Part shown: positions 15,139 to 33,482 of the stretch, one piece after another | How the letters are laid out: each line of letters opens with the position of its first letter | Numbering within the stretch: position 1 is the stretch's first letter | Assembly: GCA_022844015.1 (NCBI GenBank) | Contig: JALHMO010000022.1 | Coordinates: 1,911-53,894, forward strand | Length of the DNA: 51,984 nt | From: Reyranella sp. | GTDB taxonomy: Bacteria > Pseudomonadota > Alphaproteobacteria > Reyranellales > Reyranellaceae | Reading direction: 5' to 3' | The notes under the pieces: generated by a model | Database searches by the model: none | What the model was told of the DNA's origin: nothing | Seen by the model: the letters and a program-made list of their open reading frames with translations, nothing else | Translations under genes and position numbers: made by a program

Positions 15139-16380
15139 CTACCGGTTGGCGCGGGTGACCGCGGCGTTCAGCAGGAGGTTGGCGCCCGGTACCGAACGGG
15201 CGAGCTCGATCGCCTCGTTGACGTTGTGGCTGATGCCCTCGTGGCACGGCGTGAAGATCATCGCCGTCGGCGCCATCGTCGCCACGGCATAGGCGTCGTG
15301 GCCGGCCTGGCTGCGCATCTCGCGATAGGGCAGGCCGAGCTCGCGGGCGGTCGACCTCAGGAGCTCGATGCACTCGGGCGCGAACAGCTCGGTGCCCCAG
15401 CTCCAGCCTTCGGCGACCTCGATGTCGACATTGGCCTTCTTCGCCGCTGCGGCGATCGCGGCATCGACGTCGCGCCGCATCGCCTGGAAGCGCGCCGCGT
15501 CGATGTGGCGGAAGTCGATCGTGAGCTTGACCTGCTCGGCATAGGTGCCGGGCAGGTTGGGAAAGCTCTCGATGCGCGTCGTCGTGGTGCGGCCCTCGTC
15601 GACGGCATAAGCGAGGCCGATGTCGTTGATCGCGGCAATGACGTAGCCGGCGCCGACCAGGGCGTTGCGCCGCATCGCCATCGGCGTGCCGCCGGCGTGC
15701 CCGGTGTCGCCGCTGATGGTGAGCCGCAGCGCCTGGGTCTTGTAGCCGCCGACGACGATGCCCACGTCGCAGCCCTCGCGATCGAGCACCGGTGCCTGCT
15801 CGATGTGCAGCTCGAGATAGGCGTCGAAGGTGCGCTCGCCGAGCGGCGCCGGACCGGCATAACCGATCGCGTCGAGCGCCTGGCTCACGGTGATGCCGGC
15901 ATCGTCGGTGGTGGCAAGGACAGTGTCGAGCGGCAGCGCCCGGGCGAAGGCCATCGAGCCCATCATCGGCGGGCTGAACCGGGCGCCCTCCTCGTTGGTC
16001 CAGCAGATGACCTCGATGCCGCGCTTGGTGGCGATGCCGCGATCGTTCAGGGTGCGCACGACCTCGAGCCCGCACAGCACGCCCAGGATACCGTCGTAGC
16101 GGCCGCCGCAGATCTGCGTGTCGAGATGGCTGCCGATCGCTACCGGCGGCAGCGACGGGTCGCTGCCGGCGCGGCGCGCGAAGATGTTGCCGAGCCGATC
16201 GATCTCGACCGTGCAGCCTGCCTCGCGCACCCAGCCGACGAACAGGTCGCGCATCTGCTTGTCCTCGGACGACAGGGCCAGCCGACGCAGGCCGACATCG
16301 CGGAAGCGGCCGATCTCGGCCGAGCGCTCGAGGCTGTCCCACAGGCGCTCGGCATCGATCTCCAGCACATTGGTGGCCAC
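15139..16380 (-). CDS. M20-family amidohydrolase (N-carbamoyl-L-amino acid hydrolase/allantoate amidohydrolase type)
   Basis: A metallopeptidase-fold hydrolase of about 413 residues. Metal-binding segments are GSHLDTQICGGRYDGILGVL (about residue 83), WTNEEGARF (about 127), ELHIEQAPVL and the C-terminal HEGISHNVNEA. RSQAGHDAYAVA supplies another conserved histidine/aspartate. These are the signatures of HyuC/AllC/beta-ureidopropionase enzymes, which cleave N-carbamoyl or ureido groups to amino acid, CO2 and ammonia. AAGGAG lies only 1 base before ATG 16386 but 7 bases before the in-frame GTG at 16380, so the GTG is preferred. It is divergent from a racemase gene, as in hydantoin-utilisation loci. 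Confidence 0.88.
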   Translation of the reverse strand: MATNVLEIDAERLWDSLERSAEIGRFRDVGLRRLALSSEDKQMRDLFVGWVREAGCTVEIDRLGNIFARRAGSDPSLPPVAIGSHLDTQICGGRYDGILGVLCGLEVVRTLNDRGIATKRGIEVICWTNEEGARFSPPMMGSMAFARALPLDTVLATTDDAGITVSQALDAIGYAGPAPLGERTFDAYLELHIEQAPVLDREGCDVGIVVGGYKTQALRLTISGDTGHAGGTPMAMRRNALVGAGYVIAAINDIGLAYAVDEGRTTTTRIESFPNLPGTYAEQVKLTIDFRHIDAARFQAMRRDVDAAIAAAAKKANVDIEVAEGWSWGTELFAPECIELLRSTARELGLPYREMRSQAGHDAYAVATMAPTAMIFTPCHEGISHNVNEAIELARSVPGANLLLNAAVTRANR

Positions 16381-16469
16381 GGGCATGCTCCTTTTGCTTG
16401 GCGCGAGTCGGGCGACGACGTGCCATTCTATCAAGAAGCATGCCCGCTGCGAGGAAAGGGACCCCCATC

Positions 16470-17333
16470 GTGACCGCGCCGACAGCCAAATACCGCTTCC
16501 TGCTGATCAACGCCTTCAGCCTGGCGCCCGGCAACGACTTCCAGATGCGCTCCTTCACCGGCCCCAAGGAAAAGCAGCTCTACAATTACCAGGACGTGAA
16601 GCCGTTCCTGGAAGGCATCGACTGGGATCTCCACCCCGGCGCGCCGACCACGCACGGCAACTTCCCGGTGACGACCAGGGAAGCGTTCATGTCGGTCGGC
16701 AACAACCGCCTGCCGCTGGTGCGCGAGGCCTGCCAGGGCGGCAAGTACAACGCCATCGTGCTGCTGGGCGGCGGCGATCCGGGCTACCTGGAGGCCCGCG
16801 AGATCTGCCACGGCCATCGCATCCCGGTAACGGCCTGCGCGCATTCCCAGATGCACATGGCGGGCCTGCTCGGCGGCAAGTTCAGCATCGTCGACATCGC
16901 CGAGACGCACAACATGCAGATGTATCACCTGGTCCTGCAGTACCGCATGACCGAACGGTGCGCGTCGATCCGCAACGTCAACTTCCCGCTGCCCAGCCCC
17001 CATCATGCCAACGACCGGCCGATCCAGGCCGAGCGCGACCGAACGCTGGAGAGCGGCACGTCCGACATGCTCGACGCGGCGGTGCAGGAATCGATCGCAG
17101 CTATCGAGGAGGACGGCGCGGAGGTGATCGTGCTGGGCTGCTCGGCCGCCTATTGGCTGCAGCCCTTCCTGCAGAAGCGCCTGCGCGAGATCGGCTGGGA
17201 CGTGCCGGTGCTGGAGGGCTTCCGCTGCGCCATCGCGGTCGCCAAGACCCTGGTCGATCTCGGCATCGACGCCAGCGGCCTCGCCTACCCGCAGGAGCAT
17301 CCGGCGAAGTGGCGGCGGAAGAAGGTGTTCTAG
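16470..17333 (+). CDS. Aspartate/glutamate/hydantoin racemase-family protein
   Basis: A 287-residue cytosolic protein of the two-cysteine, cofactor-independent racemase fold. The first half has FLLINAF, IVLLGGGDPG and the cysteine segment VTACAHSQM; the second half has IVLGCSAAYWL carrying the other catalytic-type cysteine, then DVPVLEG. It would epimerise an amino acid or 5-substituted hydantoin. The divergent M20 carbamoylase supports the hydantoin reading, but the family also includes maleate isomerases and decarboxylases. GTG 16470 has GAGGAAAGGG 9 bases upstream; ATG 16440 is the alternative start. Confidence 0.75.
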   Translation: MTAPTAKYRFLLINAFSLAPGNDFQMRSFTGPKEKQLYNYQDVKPFLEGIDWDLHPGAPTTHGNFPVTTREAFMSVGNNRLPLVREACQGGKYNAIVLLGGGDPGYLEAREICHGHRIPVTACAHSQMHMAGLLGGKFSIVDIAETHNMQMYHLVLQYRMTERCASIRNVNFPLPSPHHANDRPIQAERDRTLESGTSDMLDAAVQESIAAIEEDGAEVIVLGCSAAYWLQPFLQKRLREIGWDVPVLEGFRCAIAVAKTLVDLGIDASGLAYPQEHPAKWRRKKVF

Positions 17334-17345
17334 CGTCGTGTCCTG

Positions 17346-17374
17346 TGGACCGCGGGCGTCCCGCCCGCGGTCCA
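17346..17374. terminator. Strong GC hairpin after the racemase gene
   Basis: A perfect 13-bp stem (TGGACCGCGGGCG at 17346-17358 and CGCCCGCGGTCCA at 17362-17374) with a TCC loop starts 13 bases after the racemase stop codon. No T-tract follows. A degenerate family-B fragment (CTCCTCCCCAGC...) occupies about 17403-17430. The rest of the gap to 17581 shows nothing clear. Confidence 0.6.
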
Positions 17375-17581
17375 GGAAGGCATGACGGAAGAGGAGTGAG
17401 GCTCATTCTCCTCCCCAGCTACGCTGGAGTGGTGCCGTCCGGGGCGCTCGACCATCTCGACAATGATGCAGGCTGACCGGCCTCTCGATGTCGTCCTGGG
17501 ACCGGCGCTGCCACTCGTTGGGCGATATTCGGCGCGCGACTGTCGTTGACGGCCCGATCGCAATGCGGGGATCCTCGCGCC

Positions 17582-18748
17582 ATGAGCCTGCCCTCCGCCT
17601 ACGTCACCGGCGCCTTCGAGCATCCGACGCGCCATGCGCCCGACAAATCGATCGCCCAGCTCCATGCCGAGTGCGCCCTCGGCGCCGTGGCCGATGCCGG
17701 GCTGAGCCTCGGCGACATCGACGGCTACTTCTGTGCCGGCGACACGCCGGGCGCCAGCCCGCTCTACATGGCGGACTACCTCAACCTGAAGCTCCGCTGG
17801 CTCGACGGCACCGAGTCGGGCGGCTGTTCCTATCTCATGCATGTCGCCCATGCCGCCGCCGCCATCGCCGCGGGCCAATGCAACGTCGCGCTGATCACCC
17901 TGTCGGGCCGTCCGCGCAGCGAAGGCCAGGCGACCGGCACGGCGCCCCGCGCCGGCAACAGCAGCCAGGCCGACGAACCGTTCGAGACGCCGTACCGACC
18001 GACGATCGCCGGCATGTACGGCATGTTCGCCATGCGCCACATGCACGAGTTCGGCACGACGGCCGAGCAGCTTGCCTGGGTCAAGGTGTCCGCCTCGCGC
18101 CACGCCCAGCACAATCCGAACGCGCTGCTGCGCAACGTCGTAACGGTCGAGGACGTGCTCGCCTCGCCGGTCGTGTGCGACGGCATCCGCCGCCTCGACT
18201 GCTGCGTGATCACCGACGGCGGCGGCGCCGCCATCCTGACCCGGCCGGAGATCGCCCGATCGCTGAGTCGGCCGCTGGTGAGGGTGGCCGGCACGGGCCA
18301 CACCATGCACACCCAGAACGGCGGCTACATCGATGCTGTCCGCACCGGAGCCGCGGCGTCGGGCGCGGCGGCGTTCGCCGAGGCCGGCGTGACGCCGCGG
18401 GATATCAAGTACGCGTCGGTCTACGACAACTTCACCATCATGGTCGTCATGCAGCTCGAGGATCTCGGTTTCTGCCCCAAGGGGCAGGGCGGCCGATTCG
18501 TCGCCGAGGGCAGCTTGATCTCGGGTGTCGGCCGGCTGCCGTGGAACACCGACGGCGGCGGGCTGTGCAACAACCACCCGGCCAATCGCGGCGGCATGAC
18601 AAAGCTGATCGAGGCGGTCCGCCAGTTGCGCGGCGAGGCGCACCCCGCGGTGCAGGTGAAGAACTGCGACATCGCGCTGGCGGCCGGCCCCGGACGGGTG
18701 GTCGGCAGCGGCCACGGTCACGCGACCGCCGTGCTGGTCCGGGAGTGA
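17582..18748 (+). CDS. Thiolase-superfamily protein (SCP2-thiolase/acetyl-CoA acetyltransferase-like)
   Basis: A 388-residue thiolase-fold protein. The N-terminal half has DGTESGGCSYLMHVAHAAAA, placing a cysteine near the nucleophile position. The C-terminal half has the conserved NHPANRGGM histidine segment, but the usual CxG motif near the end is GSGHGHATAV, with histidine in place of cysteine. This pattern is typical of lipid-transfer-type thiolases in degradative clusters. It would cleave or form a carbon-carbon bond in a CoA ester. ATG 17582 is supported by GGGGA about 11 bases upstream. The next gene, 4 bases on, encodes the DUF35 protein that usually accompanies such thiolases. Confidence 0.85.
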   Translation: MSLPSAYVTGAFEHPTRHAPDKSIAQLHAECALGAVADAGLSLGDIDGYFCAGDTPGASPLYMADYLNLKLRWLDGTESGGCSYLMHVAHAAAAIAAGQCNVALITLSGRPRSEGQATGTAPRAGNSSQADEPFETPYRPTIAGMYGMFAMRHMHEFGTTAEQLAWVKVSASRHAQHNPNALLRNVVTVEDVLASPVVCDGIRRLDCCVITDGGGAAILTRPEIARSLSRPLVRVAGTGHTMHTQNGGYIDAVRTGAAASGAAAFAEAGVTPRDIKYASVYDNFTIMVVMQLEDLGFCPKGQGGRFVAEGSLISGVGRLPWNTDGGGLCNNHPANRGGMTKLIEAVRQLRGEAHPAVQVKNCDIALAAGPGRVVGSGHGHATAVLVRE

Positions 18749-18752
18749 GGCC

Positions 18753-19157
18753 ATGACAACGCCCTCGATGAGCGACGAGACCCTTCGCAGCCTGACCGCC
18801 GCGGCACCGGAGATCCGGCCGTTCTGGGAGGCTGCCCGACGCGGCGAGCTGTTGCTCGCCCATTGCACGGCCTGCAATCGCCCGCACTGGTTTCCGCGAG
18901 TCGTCTGCCCGCTGTGCGGCAGCCGCGACATCGAATGGCGCGAGGCGTGCGGCCGTGGCACCGTCTACAGCGTCAGCGTGGCGCGCCGTGCCACGCCGCC
19001 TTATGCCCTGGCCTACGTAACGCTCGACGAGGGCCCGACGATGCTGACCAACATCGTCGACTGCGACGTCGATGGCATCGCCATCGGGCAGAAGGTGAAA
19101 GTGGTGTTCAAGGACCGACCTGGCGCGCTTCCGGCACCGATGTTCACGCCAGCTTGA
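18753..19157 (+). CDS. Zinc-ribbon plus OB-fold (DUF35) protein, thiolase partner
   Basis: A 134-residue protein with an N-terminal helix (IRPFWEAARRGELLL), a rubredoxin-like zinc ribbon with two CxxC pairs (HCTACNRPHWFPRVVCPLC, residues 37-55), and a C-terminal OB-fold (GRGTVYSVSVARR, PYALAYVTLDEGP, VKVVFKD). DUF35 proteins bind thiolases and related acyl-CoA enzymes and are thought to channel acyl-CoA. GGAGTGAGG precedes ATG 18753. The 4-base gap to the thiolase indicates co-transcription and probably a complex. Confidence 0.87.
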   Translation: MTTPSMSDETLRSLTAAAPEIRPFWEAARRGELLLAHCTACNRPHWFPRVVCPLCGSRDIEWREACGRGTVYSVSVARRATPPYALAYVTLDEGPTMLTNIVDCDVDGIAIGQKVKVVFKDRPGALPAPMFTPA

Positions 19158-19312
19158 CGTTCATTTGATTCGGCTCGAAGTGGCTCCAGTAAAATGGAGC
19201 TCGCTCCGGGCACTGCCCTTGCGGTCACTTCGGCGGGCTGATGGCCCAGGCGCCGGCACCGTGAAAAGCAATCTCGCAGGGAACCATCGGCGCGGCCGCG
19301 CATTGTAGTCAC

Positions 19313-25556
<6,244 letters not shown>

Positions 25557-25557
<1 letters not shown>

Positions 25558-27734
25558 TGGGGGCCGAGCTCGCCGCGGCCGAAATCCAGGCCATCACGGA
25601 GGCCCGCCATGGCGACCCTTTCAAGGTCCTTGGCCCGCACGACACGGCCGGCGGCCCGATCGTGCGTGCCTTCCTGCCCGGCGCGCGGCAGGTCGAGGTC
25701 GTGCGGCGCGCCGACGGCGTCGTGCTTGGACGTCTCGAGCAGGTGACGGGAGAAGGCCTGTTCGAGGGAAGCGTCAGCGATCGCACACCCTATCTGCTGC
25801 GCGTCACCTGGCCCGAGACGATCCAGGAAGCGGAGGATCCCTATTCGTTCGGGCCGCTGCTCGGAGAGCTCGACCTGCACCTGTTCAACGATGGACGGCA
25901 CTACCGCCTGGCCGACGCCTTCGGCGCCAATGCCGTCACCCTCGAAGGCGTGGCCGGCGTCGGCTTCGCCGTCTGGGCGCCCAACGCACAGCGCGTCGCC
26001 GTGGTCGGCGATTTCAACAGCTGGGACTCCCGCCGCCATCCGATGCGGCTGCGCTATCCGGCCGGCGTGTGGGAGCTTTTCGTGCCGCGAGTCTCTCCCG
26101 GCGCGCGCTACAAGTTCGATATCATCGGCGCCGGCGCAATCCCGCTGCCGCAGAAGGCCGATCCCCTGGCCCAGCAGAGCGAAGCGCCGCCCCGCACCGC
26201 CTCGATCGTCCGCGTGCCGAGGGATAGGGCCTGGCAGGACGGCGCCTGGATGGCCGAGCGAAGCCGGCGCCAGGCAGCCGATCAGCCGATCTCGATCTAC
26301 GAGGTCCATCTGCCTTCGTGGATGCACGGCGGCGGGTTGCCCGGCTGGGACGCCGCCGCCGAGCGACTGATCCCGTATGTCCACGACATGGGCTTCACGC
26401 ACCTCGAGCTGCTGCCCATAGCCGAGTATCCGTTCGGCGGCTCGTGGGGCTACCAGCCGCTCGGCCTGTTCTCGCCGAGCGGCCGCTTCGGCTCGCCGCT
26501 CGAGCTCGCCGGCTTCGTCGATCGCCTGCATCGCGCCGGCATTGGCCTGATCCTCGATTGGGTGCCGGCTCACTTCCCGACCGATCCACATGGCCTGGCG
26601 CGCTTCGACGGCACGGCGCTCTACGAGCATCTCGATCCGCGCGAGGGCTTCCATCGCGACTGGAACACCTACATCTACAATTTCGGGCGCCGCGAGGTGC
26701 AGGGCTTCCTGATAGCGAGCGCGCTGCACTGGCTCGAGCGCTTCCATGTCGACGCGCTGCGCGTCGATGCCGTGGCCTCCATGCTCTATCGCGACTACAG
26801 CCGCAATGCCGGCGAATGGGTTCCCAACGCGTTCGGCGGACGCGAACATCTCGAGGCGGTCGACTTCCTGCGCCATCTGAACAGCGTCGTTGCCGAGCGT
26901 TGCGCCGGTGTCGTGATGATCGCCGAGGAGTCGACGGCATGGCCGGGCGTGACGCGGCCGGTCGCCGATGCCGGGCTGGGCTTCGGCTACAAGTGGAACA
27001 TGGGCTGGATGCACGACACGCTGCGCTACATGGCGCGCGACCCGGTCCATCGCGCCTATCATCACGACGACATCACCTTCGGCCTGCTCTACGCCTTCTC
27101 CGAGCGCTTCATGCTGCCGCTGTCGCACGACGAGGTGGTGCACGGCAAAGGCTCGCTGATCGGCAAGATGCCGGGCGACCGCTGGCAGAAGTTCGCCAAC
27201 CTGCGCGCCTATCTCGGTTTCATGTGGACCCATCCCGGCAAGAAGCTGCTGTTCATGGGCGGCGAGATCGCCCAGGAGCGGGAGTGGAACCACGATCGCG
27301 AGCTCGACTGGTTCCTGCTCGCCGACCCGGCGCATGCCGGAATCCAGCGCCTGGTGCGCGACCTCAATCGTCTCTACCGGCGCGAGCCTGCGCTGCACCA
27401 GCGCGATTGCGAGGCGGCGGGCTTCCGCTGGCTGATCGGCGACGATCGCGCCAACTCGGTGTTCACCTTCCTGCGCCAGGGGATGGACGGCACCGAACCG
27501 GTGCTCGTGGTCTGCAACATGACCCCGGCGCCGCGCCGCGGCTATCGCATCGGCGTGCCGCGCGCCGGCAGCTGGCAGGAGATCCTCAACACCGACTCGC
27601 GCTTCTACGGTGGCAGCGACCTGGGCAATGGCGGCAGCGCGAGCACCGCACCGATCGCGGCGCATGGCGAGAGCCAGTCGCTGGATCTGGTCCTGCCGCC
27701 ACTGTCGACGATCGCGCTGCGGGCCCCGGGCTGA
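25557..27734 (+). CDS. glgB: 1,4-alpha-glucan branching enzyme GlgB
   Basis: A 725-residue branching enzyme of usual length that introduces alpha-1,6 branches into the glucan made by GlgE. An N-terminal module (about 1-110) and a CBM48 domain ([20 protein letters not shown], about 135-230) precede the GH13 barrel. Typical motifs are [10 protein letters not shown], the [17 protein letters not shown] segment, [10 protein letters not shown], the nucleophile in [12 protein letters not shown], the glutamate in [11 protein letters not shown], and [17 protein letters not shown] 25557 shares its A with the preceding TGA (TGATG), indicating translational coupling; a GTG one codon earlier is also possible. 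Confidence 0.96.
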
Positions 27735-27739
27735 GCGCG

Positions 27740-29841
<2,102 letters not shown>

Positions 29842-29845
<4 letters not shown>

Positions 29846-31557
29846 CGGCGCTGTCGTTCGGAGCAACCGTGCTCGATGCCAGCCACACCCGCTTCCGTCT
29901 GTGGGCGCCGGCGCTCGGCGAGGTCAGCCTCGAGATCGACGGGCGGCCGGCGATTGCCATGATGGCGCGCGGCGACGGCTGGTTCGAGATCGAGGCAGCC
30001 TGCGGGCCGGGCGCGCGCTACCGCTACCGCCTTCCCGGCGGTCTTGCCGTGCCTGATCCGGCCTCGCGCGCCCAGGCCGACGATGTCCATGGGCCGAGCC
30101 TGGTCGTCGACCCGCATCGATATCCCTGGCGCAATGCCGGATGGCGCGGCCGGCCATGGCGCGACTGCGTGCTCTACGAGCTGCATGCCGGCCTGTTCGG
30201 CGGCTTCGACGGGGTGAAGGCGGCGCTCCCGCGACTCGCCGAGCTCGGCGTCACCGCCGTCGAGCTCATGCCGGTCGGCGATTTCTCCGGCAGCCGCAAC
30301 TGGGGATACGACGGCGTCCTGCCCTACGCGCCCGATCGCGCCTACGGGTCGCCGGACCAGCTCAAGGCGCTGGTCGATGCCGCTCACGACTTGAACCTGA
30401 TGATGTTCCTCGACGTCGTCTACAATCACTTCGGGCCGGACGGGAACTACCTCGCGAGCTACGCGCCGCACTTCTTCCGCGACGATCTGGACACGCCGTG
30501 GGGCCCGGCAATCGATTTCCGCCGGCCGCAGGTTCGGCGCTACTTCACCGAGAACGCCCTCTACTGGCTGCAGGAGTACCGCTTCGACGGCCTGCGGCTG
30601 GACGCCGTTCATGCCATCGGCGATCCCGCCTGGCTGGACGAGATGGCCGCCGAGGTGCGGTCGACAATCGGGCCCGGGCGCCACGTACACCTGGTGCTCG
30701 AGCACGACGGCAACGAGGCGAGCCATTTGCGCCGCGGTTTCACGGCGCAATGGAACGACGACGCCCATCACGCGCTGCACGTCCTGCTGACCGGCGAGCG
30801 CGAAGGCTATTACCGGGACTATATCGACGCCACGCGCCAGCTCGCGCGCTGCCTCGTGGAAGGATTCGCCTATCAGGGCGACCCGTCGGTCCATCGCGAC
30901 GGCCGGCCGCGCGGCACGCCGAGCGCCGACTTGGCCCCCACGAAGTTCGTCGTGTTCCTGCAGAACCACGACCAGATCGGCAATCGTCCCTTCGGCGAAC
31001 GGCTGGCGAGCCTTGTCGACCGCGAGGCTCTCGAGGCAGCGGTGGCGCTGCAGCTCCTGGCGCCCAGCATTCCCCTGATCTTCATGGGCGAGGAAACGTT
31101 CGACGAGCGCCCCTTCCTCTTCTTCACCGACTTTCATGGCGAGCTGGCGACGGCCGTGCGCGAGGGCCGGCGCCGCGAGTTCCGCCACTTTGCCAGCTTT
31201 GCGAGCGAGAAGATCAGCGACCCCAACGCATTGGAAAGCTTCGATTGCTGTCGCCTGGCATCGACCGGCGACGCCGGCTTCTACCGCACGCTGCTGGCGT
31301 TGCGTCGTCGCATCGTGGTGCCGCGGCTGGATGGGGCACGCGCGATCGACGGCGAGATCATCGGCCCGGGTGCCGTCTCGGCACGATGGCGACTGGGTGA
31401 TGGATCGATGCTCACGATTGCCGTCAATCTCGCGGCGGAGGGGTGTCCATTCACCAGCCCCGAGGCTGCACCATTTTACGCGTCGCGAGCCGGCGCCCTG
31501 TCTCGGCACACGTTGCAGGGCCGCAGCACCGTGGCTTTCCTCCTGGCACCGCCATGA
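29842..31557 (+). CDS. treZ: Malto-oligosyltrehalose trehalohydrolase TreZ
   Basis: A 571-residue GH13 enzyme that releases trehalose from maltooligosyl-trehalose, the second step of the TreYZ route. It carries an N-terminal immunoglobulin-like domain (TRFRLWAPALGEVSLEIDG), the LYELHAGLFGGFDGVKAAL and ELMPVGDFSGSRNWGYDGV segments, DVVYNHFGPDGNYL, the nucleophile in FDGLRLDAVHAI (about 248), HLVLEHDGNEASHL for the acid/base region, and FLQNHDQIGNRPFGERL, all characteristic of trehalohydrolases. The ATGA overlap joins it to glgX. Cytoplasmic. Confidence 0.95.
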
Positions 31558-33482
31558 CCGACGCGCCGGTTCGCGATCTCGCCCGCCGCGCGGGTCTTTC
31601 CGTCACCTGGACCGACATCGAATCGCGCCGCCGCCATGTCGGCGTCGGGACGCTGCGTCACATCCTGTCGGCCCTCGGCCTGCCCTGTGCGTCGGCAGGC
31701 CAGCTCCGCGAGAGCTTCGAGCGGTTGAACCAGCAACGCGCCGCAACGGGCCTGCTGACAGCCACTGCCGGCATGCGGCTGGCCGTGCCGAACGTGTGCC
31801 GGGATGGGGCAGCCGAGCTGGTCTACGAAGACGGCTCGGGCGAGAGCCTGCGCCTCGACGGCGGCCGCCTGCCGGCGCTGGACAAGCCGGGCTATCATCG
31901 GCTGCTCGTCGACGATCGCGAGCAGCCGATCGCCGTCGCCCCGCGGCGCTGCGTGACGGTCGGCGATCTCGCTCGCGATCGCCGGCTGTGGGGCCTGGCG
32001 GTCCAGCTCTACAGCCTGAGGCGCAACGGCGATTGCGGCATCGGCGATACGACCGCACTCGCCGACCTGGCGACATCGGCCGCCCGCCACGGCGCCGACG
32101 CCGTGGCGCTGAGCCCGACGCACAGTCTCTTTCCCGAGAATCCGACCCGCTTCGGCCCATACTCGCCGTCGTCGAGGCTGTTCCTCAATCCGCTGCTCGC
32201 CGATCCCGCAGCGGTGCTGGGCATCGAGCGCGTAAGCAAGGCCACCGCCGGGACGGCCGCCGCGACGGCCGATGGCCTGATCGATTGGCCGACGGCAAGC
32301 CAGGCAAAGTATCGGCTGCTGCGCCGCCTGTTCGAGGACTTTGCGCACAACGACCTGGGCCAGGCCTCGGCGCTCGCCCACGACTTCCAGCGCTTCGTGC
32401 AGGAGGGTGGCGACCCGCTGCACCGGCATGCCGAGCTCGAGGCGGCGCGCGCGCGGCAGCCGACGTCGCCGCAGTTTCCCTTGTTCCTGCAATGGCTCGC
32501 GGCAGGCGCCTTCGCCATCGCGCAAAGAACCTGTCGCGACGCCGGCATGCGGATCGGCCTGATCAGCGACCTGGCGATCGGCCTCGATCCAGCCGGCAGC
32601 GACGTCGCGGCGCGACCACGGGACTATCTCGCCGGCCTGCGGATTGGCGCGCCGCCCGACCCGTTCAACCTGCGGGGCCAGGATTGGGGGCTGACGACCT
32701 TCTCGCCCGAGGCGTTGCGCACGGCAGGCTACGCCCCCTTCCTGGCAACGCTGCGCGCAGCGCTGCGCCACGCGGGCGGCGTGCGAATCGACCACGCCAT
32801 GGGCCTGATGCGCCTGTGGCTCGTGCCCGACGGCGCTTCGCCGACCGAAGGCGCCTACCTCACCTATCCGCTCGACGATCTGTTGCGCCTCGTGGCCCTC
32901 GAATCGCATCGCCACGGCGCCATCGTCATCGGCGAGGATCTCGGCACCGTGCCGCCGTCGTTTCGCCGACGCTGCCGCGCCGCCGGCATCGCTGGCATGG
33001 ATGTCCTGTGGTTCCAACGCGACGGCGAGCGCTTCCTCGCGCCACGAGAGTGGCGTCCCGAAGCCGTTGCCATGACCACGACGCACGACCTGCCGACCGT
33101 CGCCGGCTGGTGGCGCGGCGCCGACCTCGAGTTGCGGCGCGACCTGGGCGGCGTCGCGGAGGACGAGGCGAGCCGGCGCAACGCAGACCGCACGTCCCTG
33201 TGGCAGGCCTTCGAGAGCGCGGGCGTCGCGCAGTCGCCGGAGATCCCGCTCGACGCCGGCCCGGTCGTCGACGCGGCTGTCGGATTCGTCGCCGAAGCGA
33301 CCGATGCGCTCGCGCTGGTGCCACTGGAGGATGTGCTGGGACTGGCCGACCAACCCAATCTGCCGGGCACGATCGACGAGCATCCCAACTGGCGGCGGCG
33401 ATTTGCGGTCCCGGCCACCGATCTGCTGGACGACCCGGCGGCGCGGCGCCGCCTCGCCCTCATCGCGGAGCATCGCGCGTGA
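31554..33482 (+). CDS. malQ: 4-alpha-glucanotransferase MalQ (GH77)
   Basis: A 642-residue amylomaltase that reshuffles alpha-1,4-linked glucans, lengthening short maltodextrins so that TreY or GlgE can use them. Family features are GLAVQLYSLRRNGDCGIGD, the PYSPSSRLFLNPL loop, GAPPDPFNLRGQDWGL, the nucleophile region GVRIDHAMGLMRLW (about 409), the acid/base GEDLGTVPP (about 459) and MTTTHDLPTVAGWW. The N-terminal 130 residues include the non-catalytic domain of the long proteobacterial MalQ form. ATG 31554 overlaps the treZ stop as ATGA. Confidence 0.94.
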   Translation: MTDAPVRDLARRAGLSVTWTDIESRRRHVGVGTLRHILSALGLPCASAGQLRESFERLNQQRAATGLLTATAGMRLAVPNVCRDGAAELVYEDGSGESLRLDGGRLPALDKPGYHRLLVDDREQPIAVAPRRCVTVGDLARDRRLWGLAVQLYSLRRNGDCGIGDTTALADLATSAARHGADAVALSPTHSLFPENPTRFGPYSPSSRLFLNPLLADPAAVLGIERVSKATAGTAAATADGLIDWPTASQAKYRLLRRLFEDFAHNDLGQASALAHDFQRFVQEGGDPLHRHAELEAARARQPTSPQFPLFLQWLAAGAFAIAQRTCRDAGMRIGLISDLAIGLDPAGSDVAARPRDYLAGLRIGAPPDPFNLRGQDWGLTTFSPEALRTAGYAPFLATLRAALRHAGGVRIDHAMGLMRLWLVPDGASPTEGAYLTYPLDDLLRLVALESHRHGAIVIGEDLGTVPPSFRRRCRAAGIAGMDVLWFQRDGERFLAPREWRPEAVAMTTTHDLPTVAGWWRGADLELRRDLGGVAEDEASRRNADRTSLWQAFESAGVAQSPEIPLDAGPVVDAAVGFVAEATDALALVPLEDVLGLADQPNLPGTIDEHPNWRRRFAVPATDLLDDPAARRRLALIAEHRA

